Shown: positions 1 to 6,658 of the stretch, in pieces
Layout: each line of letters opens with the position of its first letter
Numbering within the stretch: position 1 is the stretch's first letter
Origin: Desulfotignum sp.
GTDB lineage: Bacteria > Desulfobacterota > Desulfobacteria > Desulfobacterales > Desulfobacteraceae
Direction of reading: 5' to 3'
Length of the DNA stretch: 12,888 nt
NCBI GenBank assembly: GCA_011390235.1
Contig: JAABSS010000176.1
Location: 1-12,888, forward strand
Program-made: the position numbers and the translations under genes
The notes under the pieces: generated by a model
The model's input: the letters and a program-made list of their open reading frames with translations, nothing else
The model's database searches: none
Told to the model about the DNA's origin: nothing

Positions 1-1
1 T

Positions 2-421
2 GCTCAAGGTTCCACTAATGAGAAAACAATTCGAGAACTCAATAAATCCGGATACTTTAACCCAGAAGCAAAGTTGGTTATTTATCAGGAGCATACCCAG
101 GGAATGCTAGCCCTGAATAATGGCATAATTAATGCCTACTGTGGTGATGGAAGCCATTTGGCAGGCATGAAGACCAAAGTTAAAAATTCTGAAGATTATA
201 TAATTATTGGCGAAATGCTTTCCTATGATCCCTATGCATTTATCCTTCCAGAAAACGATTCCAATTTCAGGGATTTTATCAATGAACAGCTTATTCGGAT
301 GTTTGTTGACGGCAGATATATGAAATATTATGAGAAATGGTTTGGAGTCAACGGCGTAGTGCCTTTTCCAATGACAGATGATTTTAGGACATTGATCAAA
401 CTGCAATCTTGGCCCTTGTAA
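2..421 (+). CDS. Amino acid ABC transporter substrate-binding protein, C-terminal part (family 3)
   Basis: This is the 3' end of a periplasmic solute-binding protein; the start and signal peptide lie left of the window. The open frame runs from base 2 and stops with TAA at 419-421. It begins with an AQGSTNEKTI-like segment, which matches the 'GS/GT-s-e' strand of family 3 (PAAT) binding proteins, and ends with the family's characteristic DGRYMKYYEKWFG segment and a short proline-containing tail. In this family such proteins capture polar amino acids and deliver them to a HisM/HisQ-type permease, and both permease genes and the ATPase follow directly. The overall style resembles glutamate/aspartate-type binders, but the specificity residues are mostly outside the window, so the ligand is not decided. 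From the downstream cysteate-lyase-like gene I infer that an acidic amino acid such as cysteate or aspartate is possible. Confidence 0.88.
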   Translation, partial: AQGSTNEKTIRELNKSGYFNPEAKLVIYQEHTQGMLALNNGIINAYCGDGSHLAGMKTKVKNSEDYIIIGEMLSYDPYAFILPENDSNFRDFINEQLIRMFVDGRYMKYYEKWFGVNGVVPFPMTDDFRTLIKLQSWPL

Positions 422-451
422 AATTTCAAGATACTTTTTACAAACAAATTC

Positions 452-477
452 GGGGGGCTCTCTTTAAGGAGCCCCCC
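452..477 (+). terminator. Intercistronic hairpin between binding protein and permease genes
   Basis: A perfect 9-bp GC-rich stem (GGGGGGCTC at 452-460 pairing with GAGCCCCCC at 469-477) closes an 8-base loop. It lies 31 bases after the binding-protein stop and 21 bases before the permease start. No T-run follows, so it is more likely a 3' stabiliser or partial terminator that lets the binding protein be made in excess over the membrane subunits than a full stop. Confidence 0.7.
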
Positions 478-498
478 TCTCCGTAGATGGTGTAAAAT

Positions 499-1230
499 AT
501 GTTAAACTATGATTTTAAATGGTCTATTTTATGGGAAGAACCCTACGGCGGATGGATTCTGGAAGGAGTAGCGACAACTCTCAAATTAGGAGCGCTTTGT
601 TGTTTATTTTCTTTTATACTTGGTGTGATAATCGGAACTTTACGGATTACTCATTATAAACCCCTCAGAATTTTTGCAGAAGCCTATACTGAATTTTTTC
701 GAGATATTCCTTTACTGGTGCAACTATTTTTTTGGTATTTTGCCGTCCCGTCCCTTATGCCTGAAACTATGAGAGTATGGGTTTATCAAGAAATCCCTAA
801 TTTTGAATTTTGGGTTGTTGTTGTAGGTCTTTCCTTGTATTCATCTTCCAGAATGGCCGAACAAATTCGGGCTGGCATAAATTCTATTTCTCCTGATCAG
901 TTTAACGCTGCCCTGAGTACCGGATTCAGTCATTACCAGGCCTATCGTTATGTAATTATCCCCTTGGCGGTGCGGCTTGTTATCCCACCTTTGACAACAG
1001 AAACATTGACAGTTTTTAAAAATACTGCCCTTGCTATGACAGTAGGGGTATTGGAAACAACATTCATGAGTCAACAAGTCGAGGCATATACTTTTCACGG
1101 ACTTGAGGCAACCACTGCAGCTTGTGTGATTTATATGATCATAACATTGATAGTCGTTGGAATAATGGGATGGATTGAAAAAATATTAGCGGTTCCCGGC
1201 CTTATCATCAGAAAAGGAGCCACCTCATGA
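499..1230 (+). CDS. Amino acid ABC transporter permease, HisM/GltJ family (subunit 1)
   Basis: This is an inner-membrane subunit of a polar amino acid importer, 243 residues. Hydrophobic segments are visible at about residues 28-48, 66-85, 103-118, 155-175 and 205-225, matching the five-helix plan of this family. The cytoplasmic coupling (EAA) loop is clear at about 137-155, NAALSTGFSHYQAYRYVIIP, with the conserved A..G and I.P spacing used to dock on the ATPase. The stop overlaps the start of the next permease by four bases (ATGA, 1227-1230), implying translational coupling. The ribosome site before the ATG is weak. The two permeases would form a heterodimer. The ligand cannot be told from this subunit. 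Confidence 0.92.
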   Translation: MLNYDFKWSILWEEPYGGWILEGVATTLKLGALCCLFSFILGVIIGTLRITHYKPLRIFAEAYTEFFRDIPLLVQLFFWYFAVPSLMPETMRVWVYQEIPNFEFWVVVVGLSLYSSSRMAEQIRAGINSISPDQFNAALSTGFSHYQAYRYVIIPLAVRLVIPPLTTETLTVFKNTALAMTVGVLETTFMSQQVEAYTFHGLEATTAACVIYMIITLIVVGIMGWIEKILAVPGLIIRKGATS

Positions 1231-1883
1231 ATTTTGAATGGCAGGTTATTACCAACAATTTTTCTTTTTTAATGGGAGGACTTTTCACTACCTTTCAATT
1301 AGCAATAATTGCTATTTCAGGAGGGCTTGCACTTGGAATACTGGTGGGAATGGGACGTTTGAGTACGATCAAGCTCATATATTATCCTGCAACTTTATTT
1401 GTCAATCTTATGCGAACACAGCCCCTCATTCTTGTTATATTCTGGTTTTATTTTTTGATGCCTATTGTTTTAAGGAGGCCTATTGATGCCTTCACTTCGG
1501 CTGCCATTGCTTTTATTATTTTTGAAGCATCTTATTTTGCAGAAATTATAAGGGCAGGTATTCAATCTATTTCTAAAGGTCAGGTAGAGGCTGCATATTC
1601 AACCGGATTTACTTATTGGCAAGCCATGAGATACTTTATCATTCCACAGGCTTTAAAAAATATGCTCCCCTCTCTTATTACCCAAGCTGTTGTGGTATTT
1701 CAGGACACTTCCCTGGCTTACGTCATTGGACTGCGAGAATTTTTACGATCTGCAAATGTAATAGATGCAAGAGAGATGAGAAGCGTTGAGCTATATTTGT
1801 TTGTAGGCTTTGTCTATTTCATGATTTGTTTTAGTATGAGCCGAATTTGTAAAAAAATGGAAGAAAAAAAAGGGACTGCATAA
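1227..1883 (+). CDS. Amino acid ABC transporter permease, HisM/GltK family (subunit 2)
   Basis: This is the second inner-membrane permease subunit, 218 residues, paralogous to the preceding one. The EAA loop is at residues 121-140 ([20 protein letters not shown]), preceded by the family's EIIRAGI segment at 106-112. Hydrophobic helices lie at about 20-41, 55-80, 90-105, 150-168 and 188-205. The C-terminus is a short basic tail. The start is well supported: an AAGGAG Shine-Dalgarno lies 8 bases upstream inside the end of the preceding gene, and the start and stop codons overlap. The ATPase gene begins two bases after its stop, so three subunits are made from one message. Confidence 0.92.
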   Translation: MNFEWQVITNNFSFLMGGLFTTFQLAIIAISGGLALGILVGMGRLSTIKLIYYPATLFVNLMRTQPLILVIFWFYFLMPIVLRRPIDAFTSAAIAFIIFEASYFAEIIRAGIQSISKGQVEAAYSTGFTYWQAMRYFIIPQALKNMLPSLITQAVVVFQDTSLAYVIGLREFLRSANVIDAREMRSVELYLFVGFVYFMICFSMSRICKKMEEKKGTA

Positions 1884-1884
1884 G

Positions 1885-2610
1885 ATGATCGAGATAATAA
1901 ATGTAAGCAAATGGTATGGAGAACTCAAAGTCCTTGATGATGTCAACGAGACAATTAATAAAGGACAAGTTGTCGTAATTTGCGGGCCTTCAGGTTCTGG
2001 TAAAAGCACCCTGTTAAAATCACTTAACGGGTTGGAACCTTATCAAGAAGGGGATATTCGGGTGGATGGAATTTCTCTTAATGATCCTAAAACGAATTTT
2101 ATAAAACTCAGACAAAAAATGGGAATGGTATTTCAAAGATTTGAACTTTATCCACATCTGAAAGTGATAGAAAATATTACAATCGCCCCCATCAAAGTTT
2201 TGAATCAATCCAAAGCGAAGGCAAATAAAAAAGGAATAGAACTCCTTGAGAGGGTTGGAATTCCTGAACAGGCAAACAAATATCCTGGTAATCTTTCTGG
2301 GGGACAGCAGCAACGTGTGGCCATTGCAAGAGCTCTTGCCATGGAACCGGATATCATGCTTTTTGATGAGCCTACATCTGCTCTTGATCCAGAGATGATA
2401 AAAGAGGTTTTAGACGTAATGGTGGACCTTGCTAAGTCAGGTATGACAATGGTCGTTGTAACCCACGAAATGGGATTTGCAAAGGAAGTGGCTGATGAAA
2501 TCATCTTTATGGATGAAGGCAGAATAATTGAAAGAGGAACGGACAAATCCTTTTTTGAAAATCCTGAAAGTGACCGTGCAAAAGATTTTTTAAAGAAAAT
2601 TTTAATTTAG
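1885..2610 (+). CDS. Amino acid ABC transporter ATP-binding protein (GlnQ/GltL family)
   Basis: This is the ATPase that powers the importer, 241 residues, the usual length for the GlnQ/HisP/GltL group. All nucleotide-binding elements are present: Walker A GPSGSGKS at 34-41, the Q-loop [12 protein letters not shown] with Gln84, signature LSGGQ at 137-141, Walker B IMLFDE at 157-162, the D-loop SALDPE, and the switch histidine 194 in VVTHEMGFA. It would form a cytoplasmic dimer docking on the EAA loops of the two permeases. The gene starts two bases after the second permease. An AT-rich stretch follows its stop with no strong hairpin, so read-through into the regulator gene is possible. Confidence 0.95.
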   Translation: MIEIINVSKWYGELKVLDDVNETINKGQVVVICGPSGSGKSTLLKSLNGLEPYQEGDIRVDGISLNDPKTNFIKLRQKMGMVFQRFELYPHLKVIENITIAPIKVLNQSKAKANKKGIELLERVGIPEQANKYPGNLSGGQQQRVAIARALAMEPDIMLFDEPTSALDPEMIKEVLDVMVDLAKSGMTMVVVTHEMGFAKEVADEIIFMDEGRIIERGTDKSFFENPESDRAKDFLKKILI

Positions 2611-2666
2611 TTTTTTTTAAATTATCATTATTTATCTCCAAGAGAATTTCGGAATTTAGTTTTATG

Positions 2667-2688
2667 GTTATGTAATTTTGAACATAAC
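2667..2688. promoter_or_regulatory. Candidate operator upstream of the GntR regulator
   Basis: A perfect 6-bp inverted repeat, GTTATG at 2667-2672 and CATAAC at 2683-2688, is separated by 10 AT-rich bases. It lies 24 bases before the regulator's ATG, where an autoregulatory operator would be expected. The arms are short and AT-rich, so chance is a serious alternative. The 102-base gap between the ATPase and the regulator holds nothing else that I can defend. Confidence 0.3.
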
Positions 2689-2712
2689 AACTTCATAAAG
2701 ACTTACAGACTG

Positions 2713-3381
2713 ATGAATGATTTTAAAAAAGAGACATATAGCGAGCAAGTCGCAAATTATATAAAAAATTGTATTCTAGATGGCAATCTCAGTCCAGGTG
2801 ACCCCATTAAAGAGACAGCTATTGCTTCAGAACTCTCCATCAGTCGCGCTCCTGTTAGAGAAGCTATGCTGATATTACTACGAGAAGGTCTTATAGAATT
2901 ACACCCGCAAAGAGGAAAAAAGATTACATCTCTTACAGCAAAACAAATCAAAAATAGCTATTTTACTGGAGGAGTGCTTGAAGCTGCTGCAGTAGCACAG
3001 GCCATAGAGCATTATATTGATAAAGATATTGCTGACTTGGAAGGAATCGTTTCAAAAATGAAACAGGTTGCAAATAACTGTGGTTCTGTATCAGATCAAG
3101 CTCCATTGGATAAAGCTTTCCATGATCTTCTTTTTTCCCGCATTGACAATGAATTAATTGTAGAACTTTGCCGCCGAACATGCCAAGGAATTTCAAAATT
3201 TCTCCTATACAGACAGTGGGTTAAATTGTTTCCTGCAATAAGAGTCTACGAACGACATAAAGAAATTATTGAAGCATTAAAAACAAAAGACCCCCAAGTT
3301 ATTGAGTTTGTGATTAGAAATCATTATATGGAATCGGGTGAAAGGATGTCTGTTTTTGGCGTAGATGTGTATAAAGAATAA
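2713..3381 (+). CDS. GntR-family transcriptional regulator, FadR/FCD subfamily
   Basis: This is a 222-residue DNA-binding regulator with the length and layout of FadR/FCD proteins. The N-terminal winged helix spans about residues 8-72: the line SPGDPIKETAIASELSISRAPVREAM includes the recognition helix with the typical R-APVREA motif, and the wing reads LIELHPQRGKKI. The C-terminal FCD ligand domain keeps the metal/ligand-binding set Asp133, His137, His182 and His204 (LDKAFH, RHKEII, NHYMES). FCD regulators usually sense carboxylic acids or amino acids and control neighbouring uptake and catabolic genes, so this one probably controls the transporter and the downstream lyase. No convincing Shine-Dalgarno precedes the ATG, and no better in-frame start is evident. 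Confidence 0.9.
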   Translation: MNDFKKETYSEQVANYIKNCILDGNLSPGDPIKETAIASELSISRAPVREAMLILLREGLIELHPQRGKKITSLTAKQIKNSYFTGGVLEAAAVAQAIEHYIDKDIADLEGIVSKMKQVANNCGSVSDQAPLDKAFHDLLFSRIDNELIVELCRRTCQGISKFLLYRQWVKLFPAIRVYERHKEIIEALKTKDPQVIEFVIRNHYMESGERMSVFGVDVYKE

Positions 3382-3454
3382 AAATCAAAACAATTCTGAC
3401 CAAATAACAATTGATCTAAAATTTACACTAATATTTCAAAAGAGAGGATACAAA

Positions 3455-4456
3455 ATGAATTTTACAAAATTTCCCAGAAGAAAATATTTACAAGGTCCAA
3501 CACCTATTGAACCCATGCCGGCATTAAGCAAAGCACTTGGGGGAGATATAAATCTTTATGTGAAACGTGATGACCTGCTTCCTGGTTGTGCTGGTGGGAA
3601 TAAAACCAGAAAACTCGAATTCTGCATGGCAGATGCTCTTGAGAAAAGAGCAAATACTATCATTACCTGTGGTGCTGTCCAGTCAAACCATGCAAGACTG
3701 ACCGCCTCCTGGTCTGCCAAAGAAGGCCTCGATTGCCACCTGGTCCTTGAAGAGCGGGTTAAAGGCTCTTATAAGCAAGAGGCCAGCGGAAACAATTTTT
3801 TGTTTGAACTGCTTGGTGTTAAAAGTATTACTGTTGTTGAGGGTGGTTCAGATATGATGGCAGAGATGGGTAAAAAAGCTGATGAGCTTACCATTGCTGG
3901 TAAAAAACCCTATATCATTCCAGGTGGAGCCTCTAATACGATCGGTGCCACAGGGTATGCAGCCTGCGCTGAAGAAACCATGACCCAGCTCAATGACATG
4001 CGGCTTAAAATAAATCACATTGTGGTGCCTTCCGGGTCTGCAGGCACCCACGCAGGTATGGTGGTCGGCATGACAGGTGTAAACGGTAATATTCCCATTA
4101 GTGGCGTGAATGTATCAAGAGCCAAAGATATTCAGGAAGATATTGTTTACAAACTGGCAGTGGATACAGCGGAAAGACTTGATGTAAAAAGCGGAGTTAA
4201 GCGGGAAGATATTGTATGTTTTGACCAGTATGTCGGCCCTGGCTATTCTGTACCGACAGATGCTATGGTTGAAGCAGTGAAGCTCTTTGCCAAAAATGAG
4301 GCTATTCTTCTTGATCCGGTATATTCAGGTAAAACAGCTGCAGGCCTCATTGATATTGTGCGTAAAGGTCATTTTTCGAAAGGATCTAATGTATTGTTCC
4401 TTCATACTGGCGGATCACCTGCCTTGTATGCTTATATGGATACGTTTAGGCAGTAA
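3455..4456 (+). CDS. PLP-dependent D-cysteine desulfhydrase / L-cysteate sulfo-lyase family enzyme, copy 1
   Basis: This fold-type II PLP enzyme has 333 residues. The frame is open from 3365, but ATG at 3455 is chosen because AGAGAGG lies 7 bases upstream and the protein then starts like its paralogue (MNF-x-x-FPRRKY). Schiff-base Lys50 sits in GGNKTRKLEF (48-56); the phosphate loop is GSAGTHAG (194-201); QSNH is at 76-79 and LHTGGSPALYAY at 316-327. The family covers ACC deaminase, D-cysteine desulfhydrase (DcyD) and L-cysteate sulfo-lyase (CuyA: cysteate to pyruvate, sulfite and ammonia). The GGNKTRKLEF wording and the context favour CuyA, but this is inference; DcyD activity cannot be excluded. 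It follows a GntR regulator and an amino acid importer, and a broken racemase lies behind it. It is about 77% identical, without gaps, to the copy at 5599-6600. Confidence 0.88.
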   Translation: MNFTKFPRRKYLQGPTPIEPMPALSKALGGDINLYVKRDDLLPGCAGGNKTRKLEFCMADALEKRANTIITCGAVQSNHARLTASWSAKEGLDCHLVLEERVKGSYKQEASGNNFLFELLGVKSITVVEGGSDMMAEMGKKADELTIAGKKPYIIPGGASNTIGATGYAACAEETMTQLNDMRLKINHIVVPSGSAGTHAGMVVGMTGVNGNIPISGVNVSRAKDIQEDIVYKLAVDTAERLDVKSGVKREDIVCFDQYVGPGYSVPTDAMVEAVKLFAKNEAILLDPVYSGKTAAGLIDIVRKGHFSKGSNVLFLHTGGSPALYAYMDTFRQ

Positions 4457-4513
4457 AAAATGCTAAATTTAGAAAGCCTTTCAGCCCCCTTCTTTATACC
4501 CGGAAGAACCAAA

Positions 4514-4694
4514 ATGGCAGAAAAAAATTGTTGAGATGTTCTTGGAGGAATTGTTCCTGAAGCAACTGTAGATTTAATGCATCGCATTATACATCTGAAA
4601 CCTGCGTTGGATGATATTGATCATATCCATTGTATTATTTGATCATAACCTAAAGATCCCATCCAGGATAGAAGCTATCATACAGATACCGGGA
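4514..4694 (+). pseudogene. Broken, truncated Asp/Glu racemase-family gene
   Basis: This remnant is too damaged to appear as an open frame. Translation from ATG 4514 (GGAAG at 4502-4506 would be its ribosome site) gives AEKNC, a TGA stop at 4532, then LGG-VPEATVDLMHRIIH, KPALDDIDHIHCII. After a one-base shift in the T-run near 4637-4640 it continues DHNLKIPSRIEAIIQ and ends at TAA 4695. These segments align in order with residues 5-59 of the intact racemase at 4752-5459 (GGMGPEATVDLMQRIIR, DDKDHIRCIVDNNPKVPSRIKAIIE). About 175 C-terminal residues, including the second catalytic cysteine, are missing. A possible scrap around the first cysteine (VMPC, about 4712-4723) is too short to claim. It stands 57 bases behind cuyA-like copy 1 on the same strand, mirroring the lyase-racemase order of the right module. 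Confidence 0.85.
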
Positions 4695-4712
4695 TAAACC
4701 GTTCAATGCAGT

Positions 4713-4730
4713 AATGCCCTGTCCGGCATT
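4713..4730. terminator. Hairpin in the convergent gap
   Basis: AATGCC (4713-4718) and GGCATT (4725-4730) form a perfect 6-bp stem with a 6-base loop. It lies between the racemase remnant on the + strand and the end of the intact racemase gene on the - strand, where a bidirectional terminator would be expected. It has no T-run on either side, so the call is weak. Confidence 0.25.
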
Positions 4731-4751
4731 GGTGCAGTCAACAACCTGTTT

Positions 4752-5459
4752 TTATGAATTTTTTACAATCCGGACGATCTCTTCGGCCAGTACCTGGGAA
4801 GCATCAATGGTGTCAAGGGGCAGGTCTCCGCCCAGGGCGCTCAGTTCCGTGCACGCCACAATGGCCACCCGGACGCCCTGGGCCTTTAAATACTGACAGA
4901 CCCGGGCATACTGCAGGTGAAGATCCGGGGAAATGCGGCCGGTCTTCACCTGCCGGATGATACGGAAAAGAAGGTCCTGGCGTTCGGGATCCGGCCAGAC
5001 TTCCGTCATTCCCAACGATTCATCAAAGCCTCTGGTGTAAAGCTTTGTCATGGCCACGGCAGGAGAGGCCAGCATCCCGATCTTTTTCTCTTTGCTATAC
5101 CTTGTTTTCACCTGTTCCACCACCCGGTCGACCATGTTGACAACGGGTATGTTGACCGCCTGCTGCACCGCATCATAATAATAGTGGGCTGTGTTGCAGG
5201 GGATTACCAGAAAGTCAGCGCCCCAGGCCTCCAGCCGCCGGCCCATGTCTGCCATGACCGGCCCGGGGTCTTCTCCGTCCCCTTCAATAATGGCCTTGAT
5301 CCGAGAAGGCACCTTGGGGTTGTTGTCCACAATGCACCGGATATGGTCCTTGTCATCTGTGGCCGGGGTCAGGCGGATGATGCGCTGCATAAGGTCCACT
5401 GTGGCCTCAGGTCCCATTCCGCCGATGATGCCCACAATTTTTTCACGGGTTTGTGTCAT
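4752..5459 (-). CDS. Aspartate/glutamate racemase family protein (possible cysteate racemase)
   Basis: This 235-residue cytoplasmic, cofactor-free racemase-family enzyme has the usual length. The glycine-rich N-terminus is VGIIGGMGPEAT (9-20). The two catalytic cysteines, which remove and return the alpha proton from opposite faces, are Cys88 in VIPCNTAHYYY and Cys203 in VACTELSAL; both are present, so the enzyme should be active. Family members act on aspartate, glutamate and similar acidic amino acids. Cysteate is the sulfonate analogue of aspartate, and the gene is the last of an operon with a cysteate-lyase-like enzyme, so I infer a role in interconverting D- and L-cysteate. Plain aspartate racemase is the alternative. 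The ATG is preceded by a purine-rich but not canonical ribosome site. A 139-base gap separates it from the lyase gene. Confidence 0.9.
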   Translation of the reverse strand: MTQTREKIVGIIGGMGPEATVDLMQRIIRLTPATDDKDHIRCIVDNNPKVPSRIKAIIEGDGEDPGPVMADMGRRLEAWGADFLVIPCNTAHYYYDAVQQAVNIPVVNMVDRVVEQVKTRYSKEKKIGMLASPAVAMTKLYTRGFDESLGMTEVWPDPERQDLLFRIIRQVKTGRISPDLHLQYARVCQYLKAQGVRVAIVACTELSALGGDLPLDTIDASQVLAEEIVRIVKNS

Positions 5460-5562
5460 GTTCTCTGCTTTCTCTCAAATGTCTGTCCGCCAGGCTGCAA
5501 TGTCAGAGCAGTCGCCCTGAAATGTAAGGGCGGCTGCTGTTCGTTTATCTGCATGTCGGCTG

Positions 5563-5599
5563 TTTCTGACGGCAATTCCTGGTGTCTATTTCTGACGGC
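5563..5599. repeat. Short direct repeat at the 3' end of cuyA-like copy 2
   Basis: TTTCTGACGGC occurs at 5563-5573 and again at 5589-5599, a 26-base period. The second copy touches the stop codon of the lyase gene on the - strand. It may be a small tandem duplication or slippage scar. The remainder of the 139-base gap between the lyase and racemase genes holds no ORF or hairpin that I can support. Confidence 0.4.
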
Positions 5600-6600
5600 T
5601 ATTTTCGAAAGGTATCCATATAGGCATACAGGGCTGGAGATCCGCCGGTATGGAGAAACAACACCTTTGCGCCGGGTGTGAAATGGTCTTTTCTGATCAG
5701 ATCAATCAATCCGGCTGCGGTCTTGCCTGAATAGACCGGATCCAGGAGAATCGACTCGGTCTGTGCAAACAGCTTTACCGCTTCCACCATGGCATCTGTG
5801 GGGATTGAATACCCCGGCCCCACATACTGGTCAAAACACACAAACGATTTGCGGTCCATTGCAGTGCTTATCCCCAGTTTCTTTGCTGTTTCAAGAGCCA
5901 GTTTATATACGATTTCCTCCTGGATATCCTTTTTTCTGGACACATTGATACCGCTGACCGGAATATTGCTGCTGGAGCCCACCATACCCACAACCATACC
6001 GGCATGGGTGCCTGCAGATCCGGACGGCACAACAATATGGTCAATATTCAGGTGCATGTCGTTAAGCTGTGTCATTGTTTCTGCAGCACACGACACATAT
6101 CCCAGCGCACCGATGGCATTGGATGCCCCCCCTGGAATAATATAGGGATGTCTGCCTTTTGCCTCAAGTTCGGCAGCTTTTTTTTCCATGGCACCCATCA
6201 TATCGGTTCCGCCGGGCATCACCTCGATGCTTTTTACCCCCATGAGTTCAAACAGAAAATTGTTGCCACTGGCCTCTTTTTTATAAGAGCCTTTCACCCG
6301 CTCTTCCAGCACCAGGTGGCAGTCAAGGCCTTCTTTCACAGCCCAGGCCAGGGTCAGGCGGCAGTGGTTGGACTGCACCGCACCGCAGGTGATGATGGTG
6401 TCCGCCTTTTTTTCCATGGCATCGGCAATGCAGAACTCCAGTTTTCTGGTTTTGTTGCCCCCGCCTGCACCGGGAAGCAGGTCGTCACGTTTCACATACA
6501 GGGTGATATCCTTACCAAGACGTTTGCTTAACGCCGGCATGGGCTCGATGGGTGTGGGGGTGTGAATGTATTTTCTTCTGGGAAATTGTGCAAAATTCAT
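5599..6600 (-). CDS. cuyA: PLP-dependent D-cysteine desulfhydrase / L-cysteate sulfo-lyase family enzyme, copy 2
   Basis: This is a 333-residue fold-type II PLP enzyme of exactly the same length as copy 1, with 76 substitutions by ungapped hand alignment (about 77% identity). Lys50 in GGGNKTRKLEF is the cofactor lysine; QSNH at 76-79, GSAGTHAG at 194-201 and LHTGGSPALYAY near the end are all kept. Differences cluster at about 125-150 and 201-250; the residues around the cofactor are nearly invariant. AAGGA lies 8 bases before the ATG. It sits in an operon with a HisD-like dehydrogenase, an aminotransferase and a racemase. The proposed reaction is cysteate to pyruvate, sulfite and ammonia. D-cysteine desulfhydration, releasing sulfide, is the main alternative. 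No sulfite exporter or sulfite dehydrogenase gene is nearby, which fits use of sulfite as a respiratory acceptor. The symbol is a best guess. Confidence 0.85.
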   Translation of the reverse strand: MNFAQFPRRKYIHTPTPIEPMPALSKRLGKDITLYVKRDDLLPGAGGGNKTRKLEFCIADAMEKKADTIITCGAVQSNHCRLTLAWAVKEGLDCHLVLEERVKGSYKKEASGNNFLFELMGVKSIEVMPGGTDMMGAMEKKAAELEAKGRHPYIIPGGASNAIGALGYVSCAAETMTQLNDMHLNIDHIVVPSGSAGTHAGMVVGMVGSSSNIPVSGINVSRKKDIQEEIVYKLALETAKKLGISTAMDRKSFVCFDQYVGPGYSIPTDAMVEAVKLFAQTESILLDPVYSGKTAAGLIDLIRKDHFTPGAKVLFLHTGGSPALYAYMDTFRK

Positions 6601-6658
6601 GGGGAATTCCTTTTTATTAAATCAGGGTTTCGGGTAATAAAAAAACATCGTAGATTTC

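Noticed and set aside
3365..3454. Longer start for the first lyase gene, adding 30 residues and overlapping the GntR-type gene
   Set aside because: The extra residues match nothing in the paralogue, and ATG 3455 has a good AGAGAGG ribosome site and the shared MNF-FPRRKY N-terminus.
4917..5681. 254-codon + strand open frame opposite the racemase and the end of the lyase gene
   Set aside because: It is the antisense shadow of the intact racemase, which has both catalytic cysteines.
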